64,000 nt of DNA from assembly GCA_018645475.1 (NCBI GenBank), contig JABGWU010000235.1:1-64000 (forward strand), written 5' to 3'. The translations under genes were made by a program, and so were the position numbers. Source of the DNA: Opitutia bacterium. Lineage in GTDB: Bacteria > Verrucomicrobiota > Verrucomicrobiia > Opitutales > Seribacteraceae. Within the stretch, counting starts at the first letter, position 1; the number at the start of each line of letters is the position of its first letter. A model generated the notes under the pieces. It was not told the DNA's origin. It searched no databases and was given only the letters and a program-made list of their open reading frames with translations. Below are positions 8,067-16,848 of this stretch, one piece after another.

Positions 8067-9161
8067 ATGAATTCTTACTCCAAAATGCTCAAGGAAGTAG
8101 AGTCTTTAACTTCCCAAATTTTAGATGATAACTATTCGAGTGAAAACTTGTCTCGTCTGTCTCAGTTATTAAAAACAAGCAAAGAAGCCCGTCAGCGATA
8201 TACCGAACTAACTATTCAGGATTCATTACTGCACTGGGAATCGGTTGATTGTGTTAAAACCGTTGAATTTGATAGTTCTAGATCCAATATTTTTAATTTC
8301 CCCATTATTTCTTCGGTTGCAGCTGCAATTGTGGCATTATTTGGTGTTTGGTGGTTTCATTCTAAAGATAAGAATCTAGCTGTTATTGTTCAAGAGTCAC
8401 ACGATACTAACAATCCCGTTACTTCTTCCAACTCTGCACTTTCTAATACATCGTTTAAAACGAAACCCAATATGGTAAGCGCAGAATTGAATGATTCCCC
8501 GCTCAAACTTCCATTTAATTCAAGTTTGGCAAATTCTAGTAGGTCCAAAAATGATGCTTATTACGGTCTACAACTCTTGAAAGAAGGAAAGAGTTTTGGA
8601 GAGGGTGGGGTAGTTGAATTTAATGGTAAATTTGCAAGCTGGAAGAGATCTGAGCATTTGTCAGTTCCTACTGAAAACGGAGTTTTGCCTAAGACGGGGG
8701 ATAATATGTTGAAGTTTTCTTCCATGAAAGTAGATGTTCATTCCCAAACCGCTGAATCATCTGAAATGCTACAGGTTGTTGATGTGAGAAACCTTAATCT
8801 CGGTGTCGAAAATATAAATGCACAAATTCAGACTAGTCTATATTTCAACAAGGGTGAGGCTATGGTCGGAGATTCAACAGAGTTTGCACTTTCGATCCAC
8901 GCCATATCAAGTGATGAAAATAATGAAAATGCATCCATCGGGCACAAAGAATTTAATATTGAAAGTGATGTTAATCCATCAACTTGGGAGCAAATTCAGC
9001 AGGATTTTACTCTTCCAACTGGAACCGAATTTGTAATTGTTTCAATGAGTGCCCGAAAAGAAGGTTCAAATGCACTATTGCCAGATGTTGGAGGCCATTA
9101 TGCCGATGGATTGTCGTTAAACCTTTTCATTGATGGAGAGAATATTGTGGGTCCTTTATAA
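8067..9161 (+). CDS. Single-pass membrane protein, likely anti-sigma partner of the ECF factor
   Basis: Residue numbers follow the track ORF from 8034. The cytoplasmic N-terminus (about 90 residues, SKMLKEVESLTSQILDD, SRLSQLLKTSKEARQRY) looks like the N-terminal helical region found in FecR-type regulators of this phylum. One membrane segment follows (FPIISSVAAAIVALFGVWWF, about 91-110), then a Ser/Asn-rich linker and a beta-rich outer domain of about 200 residues that resembles carbohydrate-binding or LamG-like sandwiches (WEQIQQDFTLPTGTEFVIV, DGLSLNLFID). The ATG at 8067 is preferred over the GTG at 8034 because the alignment-like region begins there. Its place right after the sigma gene supports an anti-sigma role; a classical FecR domain is not obvious. 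Confidence 0.65.
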   Translation: MNSYSKMLKEVESLTSQILDDNYSSENLSRLSQLLKTSKEARQRYTELTIQDSLLHWESVDCVKTVEFDSSRSNIFNFPIISSVAAAIVALFGVWWFHSKDKNLAVIVQESHDTNNPVTSSNSALSNTSFKTKPNMVSAELNDSPLKLPFNSSLANSSRSKNDAYYGLQLLKEGKSFGEGGVVEFNGKFASWKRSEHLSVPTENGVLPKTGDNMLKFSSMKVDVHSQTAESSEMLQVVDVRNLNLGVENINAQIQTSLYFNKGEAMVGDSTEFALSIHAISSDENNENASIGHKEFNIESDVNPSTWEQIQQDFTLPTGTEFVIVSMSARKEGSNALLPDVGGHYADGLSLNLFIDGENIVGPL

Positions 9162-9180
9162 GCACAATATCCTGACTATC

Positions 9181-9208
9181 GGTTGTTGTTGACAACCAAT
9201 ACACAACC
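9181..9208. promoter_or_regulatory. Repeat cluster GGTTGT/ACAACC/ACAACC upstream of a propeller gene
   Basis: GGTTGT (9181-9186) and ACAACC (9192-9197) form an inverted repeat with a 5-base gap, and a second ACAACC (9203-9208) follows at exactly 11 bases, one helical turn. A TTGACA (9189-9194) lies inside it. It ends 15 bases before the ATG at 9224. The arrangement suggests an operator over the promoter of the propeller gene; the regulator is unknown. Confidence 0.35.
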
Positions 9209-9223
9209 ATAATTTTAGGTTGA

Positions 9224-10435
9224 ATGAAATTTTCACCCTTTTGTTTCCTACTTTTTATCCTCCCATCATTATTTGCAAAAGATTGGCCTAATTTTGGTGG
9301 CCCTTTAAGGAGTCAATTCTCTGATGAAGTTGGTTTGAAAATAAATTGGGGTGACGAAGAACCCAGAAAGCTCTGGCAAATGGATGTTGGACTTGGGTAT
9401 TCTTCAATTATTGAAGTAGACGGTCTTGCTTACACACAGGGAAATAAGGACGGTCGAAATACACTTTATTGCGTCAATGCCGTAACGGGAAAAATTGTAT
9501 GGAAGCATAGTTATCCATGTGAAAAAGCACCTAAGTTTTTTGATGGTGGGAGTCGGGCCACACCAACCATTCAAGATGGTATTTTGTACTTGTGCAGTCA
9601 TGAGGGAGACTTTTATGCATTAGATGCAAAAAAAGGAACCATTCTATGGACAAGGAATTTAATTAAAGATTTCCAAGGAAAAAGACCGATGTGGGGATAT
9701 TCCGGCTCTCCATTAGTTGTAAGTGAAAAAATGATTATTGAGACAGGATCACCTGCAGGATCATTAATTTGCTTAGATGTGAAAAAGGGATCCTTACTTT
9801 GGAGGGAGGGAAAGAATGAGGCTGGTTATGCATCCCCTATTTTAAACAAATCTAATGAAATTTTAATTTTTAATGAATTTGGATTAGTAATTCACGATTT
9901 TAAAACCGGTAAAATTAAAAAACAATATCAACACAAGACCCGCTATGGAATTAATGCAGCACAACCACTTATTTATGGAAATAATGTTTTTGTATCTTCT
10001 GCATATGGAAAAGGTGCTGCTCTTATTGATCTAACAAAAAGGGTTCCAAGTGCAATTTGGGAGTCCGAGGCCTATTCTTGTCAAATGGCAAGTTTAGTTA
10101 GGAAGGGTCGTTATAGCTTTGGGATACATGGCCAAGCGGGTGGTCGCTCCGATCAATCAAAATTATTTTGCCTCGATTTGGAAACCGGAAAAGAAAAGTG
10201 GAGTGAAAAAGGGTTTGGGTTGGGAACGCTTGTACTTGTGCGGGACCATTTGGTTATTTTAAGCGACAGGGGCGAAATTTGTTTGGCAGAGGCACATTCG
10301 GAAGGATTTATTGAGAAGGCACGCTTTCAGGTACTATCAGGGAAAAACAACTGGACTCCCCCGACTTATGTAAATGGAAGGATGCATTGTCGCAGTTCGT
10401 CTGGTTCCTGGGTTTGTTTGAAAATGGGACAATAG
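9224..10435 (+). CDS. Secreted PQQ-like beta-propeller protein
   Basis: A 403-residue exported protein with a signal peptide (FSPFCFLLFILPSLFAKDWP) and repeated propeller blades containing the G-x-[IV]-[LV]-W motifs of PQQ-like WD repeats (TGKIVWKHSYP, KGTILWTRNL, KGSLLWREG, TGKEKWSEKG). No enzyme active site is visible; homologues often act as outer-surface or periplasmic scaffold or binding proteins, and real PQQ enzymes of this fold carry extra metal and cofactor residues that I cannot see. The DWPNFGGPLRSQ start of the mature part is typical for this family in Verrucomicrobia and Planctomycetes. It follows the sigma/anti-sigma pair by 62 bases. Its stop is 7 bases from the convergent MarR gene. 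Confidence 0.88.
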   Translation: MKFSPFCFLLFILPSLFAKDWPNFGGPLRSQFSDEVGLKINWGDEEPRKLWQMDVGLGYSSIIEVDGLAYTQGNKDGRNTLYCVNAVTGKIVWKHSYPCEKAPKFFDGGSRATPTIQDGILYLCSHEGDFYALDAKKGTILWTRNLIKDFQGKRPMWGYSGSPLVVSEKMIIETGSPAGSLICLDVKKGSLLWREGKNEAGYASPILNKSNEILIFNEFGLVIHDFKTGKIKKQYQHKTRYGINAAQPLIYGNNVFVSSAYGKGAALIDLTKRVPSAIWESEAYSCQMASLVRKGRYSFGIHGQAGGRSDQSKLFCLDLETGKEKWSEKGFGLGTLVLVRDHLVILSDRGEICLAEAHSEGFIEKARFQVLSGKNNWTPPTYVNGRMHCRSSSGSWVCLKMGQ

Positions 10436-10442
10436 TAAATTT

Positions 10443-10898
10443 TTAAGAATTACATTTTTCCTGATCAATGACTTCAGACAATTGACTAAGTAATGAAATG
10501 AAGTGTTTTTTTTCTTCAACTGAAAAACATGATAAAACTTCATTTTCTAATTGTTCTGCAATCATTTTTGCTCTCTTGAAAAGTCGAGTTCCTTTATGGG
10601 TCGGAAAAATGTTTTTTTGTCTTTTATCGAGTGGATTTACTTTTCTCTCAATCAATTTTAAAATCTCCATTCTTTTCATAACTCCAGCGATATTATTTGC
10701 ATCAGTGCACATTAGGTATGCAAGTTTGGTTTGCGAAACTAACTCCTCAGGAAATTCATGTATCCACCTGAGAACAATATATTGATCAGGGGTAATACCG
10801 AGTTTTTTAACTCTTTTCATGAAAGTGCTATTTAGTTTGTTCCAACATTCCCTGAGTAATGGTGGTAAGTTTTGGGAAGTGTTTAAATCTGGTATCAT
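10443..10898 (-). CDS. MarR family transcriptional regulator
   Basis: A winged-helix regulator, about 151 residues from the ATG at 10898 (the track ORF begins 18 codons earlier at 10952). Visible are the dimerisation helix region (LPPLLRECWNKLNSTFMKRVKKL), the recognition region (LVSQTKLAYLMCTDANNIAGVMKRMEILKLIER) and the wing (NPLDKRQKNIFPTHKG). The later start is preferred because it gives a normal MarR N-terminus and leaves the inverted repeat at 10941-10958 free as operator. It diverges from the large block of plus-strand genes starting at 10995, and MarR proteins usually control themselves and the divergent gene. The ligand is unknown; phenolic or aromatic acids are common ligands of this family, which would fit the cluster downstream. 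Confidence 0.88.
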   Translation of the reverse strand: MIPDLNTSQNLPPLLRECWNKLNSTFMKRVKKLGITPDQYIVLRWIHEFPEELVSQTKLAYLMCTDANNIAGVMKRMEILKLIERKVNPLDKRQKNIFPTHKGTRLFKRAKMIAEQLENEVLSCFSVEEKKHFISLLSQLSEVIDQEKCNS

Positions 10899-10931
10899 TG
10901 CAAATAAAATTTTAAAAAACCCCATCGGTAA

Positions 10932-10960
10932 TTGACAAGATAGTACATACAAGTACTAAT
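10932..10960 (+). promoter_or_regulatory. Putative promoter and MarR-type operator of the 10995 operon
   Basis: TTGACA at 10932-10937 and ACTAAT at 10955-10960 are 17 bases apart. Over the spacer and -10 lies the inverted repeat TAGTAC-ATACAA-GTACTA (10941-10958, 6-bp arms), of the size and position expected for a MarR dimer. The -10 matches the consensus at four of six positions. The site lies between the divergent MarR gene and the lipoprotein propeller gene, which fits control of both. Confidence 0.45.
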
Positions 10961-10994
10961 TTTTAAATATATCCACGTTAATCTTCATAAACTA

Positions 10995-13310
10995 ATGAAT
11001 TACCAATTACTTTCCGTCATTTTTCTTCTTCTTTTTGCGAGTTGTGTTTCTCATGATAAGACAAAAAGAGATTCCAATGTTCAGAATACCCCAGCATCTA
11101 TATCTAAAGACAAAGATTGGCTTTTTTGGAGAGGCCCTTCGGGCACAGGTGTTTCCGAACAAACAAACCTTCCAGGACAACTAAGTTTGGAAAAAGACTC
11201 CCTTCTCTGGACTCATGAAATACAAGGAGGAGGGGTACCAGTGATTGCAGGTGGTCGTGCATATCAATTTGGGTATTATGGAGTAGAGGATGACTTAATG
11301 GAGGCACTTGTTTGTTTTGATGCAGCTACTGGTAAAATTCTTTGGGAGCGAACTCATGCCGACTTCATTAGTGATATTGTGTATAATAGATATGGCGTCG
11401 GTGCGGCATGCGTTGATCCGGTAAGTGGAAATGTATATTTTCAGACGAGTCCCGGATTATTGATTGGTTATGATTCCGATGGGAACAAACTATGGGAACG
11501 TTCCTTAATGGAGGAATTTGCTCGTTTAACTTTTCCCAATGGGCGTACTGGTGGACCTTGTGTGGATGGAGACTTGGTTATCATTCATGCCATCACCGCA
11601 AATTGGGGAAAACAGGGTCCGGCTCGGGATCGTTTTTATGCATTTGATAAAAATACGGGCGATTTGGTTTGGTCATCCACTCCAGGAATTACACCAAAGG
11701 ATAGTTCTTTTTCACCCCTTGTATTTGAGGATATGCCAAATGGTCGGAGGGTTTTTTACAGTGGAACAGGATGTGGTCATATTGTTTGTGTTGACGCTAG
11801 AACGGGACAACCCTTGTGGCGTTATCAGATGTCCTATGGTGGAGTGAATTCTGGTGTGGTTGTGCATAAAGACACCGTAATTGCTATTCATGGTAAGGAA
11901 AACACGGATTCTTCTACCATTGGTCGAATGGTAGCGATTCAAAAACCAGATAAACTTCCTTCACTAAACGATGATATTTTGATTTTAGGAAAGGAAAACG
12001 AGGTGTGGAGAAACAGTACCATGGAGGCATTTACGAGTACCCCAGTCTATCGTGCTGACCGACTTTACTCTACGATCAAACGAGGTGAATTAGTGTGTTT
12101 AAATGCCGATACAGGTGAAGAAATTTGGGTGAAAAAATTGGCACCAGACCAAGTTCACGCATCACCTACTTGGGCAGATGGAAAACTTTATGTTCCCATG
12201 TTTGATGGAAAAGTTTCTGTAGTCAAAGATGAGGGTAATGAAGCCAAAATAATTAGTCAGGTTCAATTAGATGGTTCTTGTTTGGCAGCCCCTTCAGTTG
12301 CTCACGGTCGGGTCTTTGTTCAGTCTAAGAAACGACTCTACTGTTTTGGTTCAAATAAAGTGGCCCCGGCATTTATTTCTCAACCTGTTGAAAGTCTGAC
12401 AACGGACAGGGATCCAGTATCATTACAAATTGTCCCGGCAGAGTTTGCTCTTAAGTCAGGCAGTTCGCTTGCATTTAAAGTTTTTTCATTAGATGAAGCA
12501 GGTAGAAGAATTGAGGAATTGAAGAGTGGACTAAATTGGGAAAAATGGATTCCACCCACCGCAAAGGTTCAATCCAAAGTGGATGCTGAAATTACATCAA
12601 ATGGTATTTTGATTGCAGAAAAAGATGCCAAACTTTCTGCTGGAGCTTTACGAGTGAGTCATGGAAAATTATTTGGAGTGTGCAGAGGTCGCGTTTTGCA
12701 GGATCTCCCGTACACTGAGAATTTTGAAGAAGGTTTTTTATTAACTCAAAAAAGTTCTGATCAGATTCCGTTTTCATATGCACCCCTTTCTTGGCTTGGG
12801 GCAAGGATGCGTTGGCAGGTTCAAGAATTCGGTGGAAACATGGTTGCTGGCAACACTTTAGATCGAGTTCTATTTCAAAGGGCAATTAATTTTGTTGGCC
12901 ATAAAGATATGAGTAATTATACATCTGAAGCTGATGTTATGACTGATGGAGACCGCAGAACTAAATCTAATATCGGACTTATAAATCAACGCTATATATT
13001 CGCATTAATTGGTAATAGCCAAAAATTGGAAATCATTTCAAATTACGATCGTTTTAGGCATTCTGTTCCTTTTTCATTTAAGACTAAAATTTGGTATAAA
13101 CTAAAAACTCGCGTAGACATTTTAGATGATGGGAGTGGATTGATACGAGCCAAAGCATGGCCAAAATCTGCGAATGAGCCTACGGAATGGACAATTGAAG
13201 TTCCCCATGCAACTCCTCACTTACAGGGAGCTCCAGGTGTTTATGCAATGTCGCCACAGAGTAAAAAGAAAGTCTATTTCGATAACTTATCCATAAAATA
13301 TAATAACTAA
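10995..13310 (+). CDS. Lipoprotein with PQQ-like propeller and C-terminal LamG-like domain
   Basis: A 771-residue envelope lipoprotein. The signal peptide ends in a lipobox (LLLFASC, Cys at residue 17). Residues about 40-460 are PQQ-like blades (TGKILWERTH, TGDLVWSSTP, TGQPLWRYQM, TGEEIWVKKL). After a short linker, about 560-770 form a beta-sandwich of the LamG/DUF1080 kind (YTENFEEGF, RYIFALIGNSQKLEI, KTKIWYKLKTRVDI, KKKVYFDNLSI). That pairing is frequent in Planctomycetes and Verrucomicrobia and is usually linked to polysaccharide or surface binding. It is the first gene of a long co-directional block, behind a promoter with a MarR-type operator, and is followed after 14 bases by another propeller. 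Reaction or ligand is unknown. Confidence 0.85.
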   Translation: MNYQLLSVIFLLLFASCVSHDKTKRDSNVQNTPASISKDKDWLFWRGPSGTGVSEQTNLPGQLSLEKDSLLWTHEIQGGGVPVIAGGRAYQFGYYGVEDDLMEALVCFDAATGKILWERTHADFISDIVYNRYGVGAACVDPVSGNVYFQTSPGLLIGYDSDGNKLWERSLMEEFARLTFPNGRTGGPCVDGDLVIIHAITANWGKQGPARDRFYAFDKNTGDLVWSSTPGITPKDSSFSPLVFEDMPNGRRVFYSGTGCGHIVCVDARTGQPLWRYQMSYGGVNSGVVVHKDTVIAIHGKENTDSSTIGRMVAIQKPDKLPSLNDDILILGKENEVWRNSTMEAFTSTPVYRADRLYSTIKRGELVCLNADTGEEIWVKKLAPDQVHASPTWADGKLYVPMFDGKVSVVKDEGNEAKIISQVQLDGSCLAAPSVAHGRVFVQSKKRLYCFGSNKVAPAFISQPVESLTTDRDPVSLQIVPAEFALKSGSSLAFKVFSLDEAGRRIEELKSGLNWEKWIPPTAKVQSKVDAEITSNGILIAEKDAKLSAGALRVSHGKLFGVCRGRVLQDLPYTENFEEGFLLTQKSSDQIPFSYAPLSWLGARMRWQVQEFGGNMVAGNTLDRVLFQRAINFVGHKDMSNYTSEADVMTDGDRRTKSNIGLINQRYIFALIGNSQKLEIISNYDRFRHSVPFSFKTKIWYKLKTRVDILDDGSGLIRAKAWPKSANEPTEWTIEVPHATPHLQGAPGVYAMSPQSKKKVYFDNLSIKYNN

Positions 13311-13324
13311 TTTTAGTACATTCA

Positions 13325-14854
13325 ATGAAACCACAAAATATAATGAAAAAAATTATCATTCTTTGTATCTCAATTTTTGCTTTTTCAAATCTCGTCCTTG
13401 GTTCGGATTGGCCAATGTGGGGAAGAGATGGAAGTAGAAACATGATCTCGGACGAGAAAAAAATAACTTTTGAGTTCAATCCTGGAGAAATGAACGACGA
13501 GGAGATTGTTGATCTTAAAACGACAAAGAATATAAAATGGGTCGCTAAATTAGGCTCTCAGGCATATGGAAATGTCACTGTAGGGAATGGATGTGTTTTT
13601 ATAGGCACAAATAACGAGTCTCCTCGTGACCCAGGTAAAAAGGGCGACCGCGGAGTGGTTATGTGTTTGGATGAAAAAACAGGTGCACTTAAATGGCAGC
13701 TTGTTATTCCTAAGCTAGGAGCCGGAAAAGTCAGTGACTGGGAGTATATTGGAATTTGCTCATCTACTGCCATTGATGGAGAAAGAGTGTATGTAGTTAC
13801 GAATCGTTGTGAAGTTGTTTGTTTAGACATCAATGGCTTTTCTAACGGGAACGACGGACCATTTAAAGATGAAGCAGCTTATATTAAACCAAAGGGAATG
13901 AATGATTCTTTAAATAAAAGTTTAGATGCTGATATTATTTGGATGTATGATATGCGTGATGAACTTGGAGTTTTTCCTCACAATGTAACAAGTTCATCCC
14001 CCGTAATCGTTGGTGATAAGGTTTATGTTGCCACATCAAACGGAGTTGATTGGTCTCATACTAATATTCCAAGTCCCCTTTCTCCAAGCTGGATTGCCTT
14101 GGATAAAAATTCGGGCGAATTGGTCGGGGAGGATGGTTCTGGAGCAAGTGAAAATGCACTTCATGCAGCTTGGTCTTCTCTTACTTACGGAAAGGTTAAT
14201 AAAAAAGAAATTCTCATATGGGGAGGAACGGATGGTTTTTGCTATGGTTATGAGAATAAAACTGTTGAGGATGAAGACGGTTATGATTTATTCGAACCTC
14301 TTTGGAAGGTAGACTGCAACGAGCCAAATTATCGAAAAGATAAAGAAGGTAAGAAAATTCCTTATGCCACTCCTCCTGGTCCTAGCGAATTAATCGGTAC
14401 TCCTGTTTTGTACGATGGAAAAGTTTATTGTGCAATCGGGCAAGATCCTGAACATGGAGATGGTGTGGGGCGATTATCCTGCATTAACGCTGAAGATGGT
14501 AAAGTACTTTGGAAGTACACAGATGTTGGTCGGACAATATCAACAGTTTCTGTTGCTGACGACTTGGTTTACATCGCTGAATATGCCGGAATCATTCACT
14601 GTCTTGACGCAAACTCTGGTAAAGTTTATTGGACTCATGATTCCTTTAGTCGAATTTGGGGATCCACTTTAGTTGTTGATGGAAAACTCATATTGGGAAA
14701 TGAAGATGGAGATTTACTTGTAATGAATCATGGAAAATCCAAACCAAAAGTAAAAACCGTGAGCATGGGAGCTCCCGTTTATAGTTCCCCCGTTGTTTCA
14801 AATGGGATTCTTTACATTGGCACACAAACCCACCTTTATGCGATAGGGGAGTAA
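13325..14854 (+). CDS. Secreted PQQ-like beta-propeller protein
   Basis: A 509-residue protein with a signal peptide (KKIIILCISIFAFSNLVLGSDWP) and eight or so PQQ-like blades (EKTGALKWQLVIP, NSGELVGEDG, DGKVLWKYTD, NSGKVYWTHD). The mature start SDWPMWGRDGSRNM is the common PVC-type lead-in to this fold. An ATG at 13325 or the second one at 13343 (MKKIIIL) may be the true start; the second gives a more normal signal peptide. It sits between the lipoprotein propeller and the DUF3311/SSS transporter pair, with 2 bases to the next gene, so it is probably co-transcribed with the transporter and may present substrate in the periplasm. No catalytic residues can be named. Confidence 0.85.
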   Translation: MKPQNIMKKIIILCISIFAFSNLVLGSDWPMWGRDGSRNMISDEKKITFEFNPGEMNDEEIVDLKTTKNIKWVAKLGSQAYGNVTVGNGCVFIGTNNESPRDPGKKGDRGVVMCLDEKTGALKWQLVIPKLGAGKVSDWEYIGICSSTAIDGERVYVVTNRCEVVCLDINGFSNGNDGPFKDEAAYIKPKGMNDSLNKSLDADIIWMYDMRDELGVFPHNVTSSSPVIVGDKVYVATSNGVDWSHTNIPSPLSPSWIALDKNSGELVGEDGSGASENALHAAWSSLTYGKVNKKEILIWGGTDGFCYGYENKTVEDEDGYDLFEPLWKVDCNEPNYRKDKEGKKIPYATPPGPSELIGTPVLYDGKVYCAIGQDPEHGDGVGRLSCINAEDGKVLWKYTDVGRTISTVSVADDLVYIAEYAGIIHCLDANSGKVYWTHDSFSRIWGSTLVVDGKLILGNEDGDLLVMNHGKSKPKVKTVSMGAPVYSSPVVSNGILYIGTQTHLYAIGE

Positions 14855-14856
14855 AA

Positions 14857-15114
14857 GTGAAAAATTCATCTTATTCACACGGAAAAAAAGTAATTTGGTT
14901 ATTATTTTTTGTTTTATTTCTTTTACATCAAGATTTTTGGTGGTGGGATGAATCAGCTTTAGTGTTTGGCTTTTTGCCTGTTGGTCTTGCTTTTCACGCA
15001 TCTTTTTCTATTGCCTGTGCACTTTTGGGGTGGGCTGCAATTAAATTTGCTTGGCCGCACAAGTTGGAACAGTTTGCCGAAGGGGAGATCAATGAAGGGG
15101 TCGAAAAAAGATGA
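14857..15114 (+). CDS. DUF3311 small membrane protein, symporter partner
   Basis: An 85-residue protein with two membrane segments (VIWLLFFVLFLLHQDFWWW and FGFLPVGLAFHASFSIACALLGWAAIKFAW) of the DUF3311 type, which is typically encoded directly before a sodium:solute symporter and is thought to be its small accessory subunit. The start is GTG at 14857, two bases after the previous stop, and its stop overlaps the ATG of the symporter gene (ATGA, 15111-15114), implying translational coupling. The HQDFWWW-GFLPVGLAFH pattern is the family hallmark. Confidence 0.85.
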   Translation: MKNSSYSHGKKVIWLLFFVLFLLHQDFWWWDESALVFGFLPVGLAFHASFSIACALLGWAAIKFAWPHKLEQFAEGEINEGVEKR

Positions 15115-16811
15115 CCACTTTAGTTGTCATTATTTTTTATCTCTGCCTTCTTTTGGGATTGGGATTTCTTAGTAGTCGTTTGTTCAGAGGTACAAGTAAA
15201 GATTACTTTGTTGCGAGCCATAGCATTGGGCCATTTCTTTTGCTCATGAGTGTCTTTGGAACGACCATGACGGCATTTGCTTTAGTTGGCTCTACGGGCA
15301 AATCTTTTGAGCGTGGGATTGGAACTTATGGATTAATGGCTTCTATTAGTGGTTTGGTCCACGCAGGCATATTTTTTCTCGTTGGCATAAGATTATGGGC
15401 TTTTGGAAAAAAGCATGGTTACATTACTCAAATTCAATTTTTCCGCTCTCGTTTTGATTCAGATAGATTGGGATATTTACTTTTTCCAATTCTAGTTTTA
15501 CTTGTCGTTCCATATCTTTTGATTGGTATAATTGGCGCAGGTAAAACTATTGAACCGGTTACGGCTGGTGCATTCACTGAAATTTTTACCAACCCGAGTG
15601 CCCCTCAATGGTTAGGAGGAATACCGCCTTGGTTAACTGGACTCGTTGTATCTCTAGTAGTTTTGACCTATGTTTTCATGGGAGGATCGCGAGGAGCAGC
15701 CTATGCAAATACTTTTCAAACCATTGTTTTTATGGTCATGGGCTTGGTCGCATTTGTTTATATTATAAATGGTTTAGGAGGACTTGAGCAGGCTGGGAAA
15801 GTACCTGCTCGAATAAACGATGCCGGTGTGCTCGTGCAAGATTACAAGTTTGATAGAAAAGCCGGAGAACTTCAAAAAAATGAACCTCCCAAGCCAATTG
15901 GAAAAGTTTTAAATTCTAAAAATTCTAATTTAACAAACAAGCAACCACATTTATCACGGACACCCGTTTTAATAGAATTTAAGAAGAAGCATCCTAAAAC
16001 TGGAGAAATTTCTTTTTTCGAAAGAGAACTTGGAATACCTTTTATAACTTTTGTTTCTTATTTTTTTATTCCCTTGAGTGTGGGAATGTTCCCTCACCTT
16101 TTTCAACATTGGTTAACAGCCAAAAGTGCTAAGGCATTTCGATTAACAGTTATAGCACATCCGTTATGTATCATGGTGGTTTGGGTTCCTTGTGTTCTGG
16201 TCGGAGCATGGGCCTCAGGTGTGTTGCCTCCGGGAATTCCTCCGCCTGCAGTTCTTTCTGCAATGCTAAAACTATTAGTAGGTGATCCGATTTTGACGGG
16301 ACTTCTGACTGCAGGCGTATTAGCAGCAATCATGTCTTCTTTAGATTCTCAATTTCTTTGCCTGGGAACTATGTTTACTAACGATATTGTTGTACATCGT
16401 GCAGGAACCAAAAAATACACAGATAAACAGGTAATAATGATTGCACGGTTATTCATAGTGTTAATTGTGGCCTTGACCTATGTACTCGCAATGTGGGCAA
16501 AAGATGCAAATGTTTTTGATTTAGCTATATGGTGTTTTAGTGGTTTTTCAGCACTTTTCCCGGTAGTATTTGCGGCGCTTTACTGGAAACGGGCTACTAA
16601 GCATGGAGCAGTTGCAAGTATAATTTCAGCACTTCTCAGTTGGCTTTATTTCTTCCATTTATCTGGATATGGTGGAGAAATGGTAATTGGTCCAGGCATC
16701 ATTCCAGCAGCTGTATGTTTTATGGTTGCAACCATTGCTCTAATTGGAGTGTCCCTTTTGACTAAACCACCTTCAGAAGAAACCTTAAAAAAGTTTTTTC
16801 CTCGAGGGTGA
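15111..16811 (+). CDS. Sodium:solute symporter, SSS family
   Basis: A 566-residue inner-membrane transporter of the SSS/SLC5 family, importing a solute with Na+. About twelve to thirteen hydrophobic segments are visible, starting LVVIIFYLCLLLGLGFLSSRLF, with the family feature FVASHSIGPFLLLMSVFGTTMTAF, then LTYVFMGGSRGAAYANTFQTIVFMVMG and LTAGVLAAIMSSLDSQFLCLGTMFTNDIV (the SSLDS of the Na+ site). A hydrophilic insert of some 70 residues (about 235-305) between transmembrane segments is longer than usual. It overlaps the DUF3311 gene by 4 bp. The substrate is unknown; the following acid-activation genes suggest a carboxylic acid, but this is inference. Confidence 0.9.
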   Translation: MTTLVVIIFYLCLLLGLGFLSSRLFRGTSKDYFVASHSIGPFLLLMSVFGTTMTAFALVGSTGKSFERGIGTYGLMASISGLVHAGIFFLVGIRLWAFGKKHGYITQIQFFRSRFDSDRLGYLLFPILVLLVVPYLLIGIIGAGKTIEPVTAGAFTEIFTNPSAPQWLGGIPPWLTGLVVSLVVLTYVFMGGSRGAAYANTFQTIVFMVMGLVAFVYIINGLGGLEQAGKVPARINDAGVLVQDYKFDRKAGELQKNEPPKPIGKVLNSKNSNLTNKQPHLSRTPVLIEFKKKHPKTGEISFFERELGIPFITFVSYFFIPLSVGMFPHLFQHWLTAKSAKAFRLTVIAHPLCIMVVWVPCVLVGAWASGVLPPGIPPPAVLSAMLKLLVGDPILTGLLTAGVLAAIMSSLDSQFLCLGTMFTNDIVVHRAGTKKYTDKQVIMIARLFIVLIVALTYVLAMWAKDANVFDLAIWCFSGFSALFPVVFAALYWKRATKHGAVASIISALLSWLYFFHLSGYGGEMVIGPGIIPAAVCFMVATIALIGVSLLTKPPSEETLKKFFPRG

Positions 16812-16848
16812 AAATTGTAAGTTCTGAAAATCTTTTTTTATTGAGATC

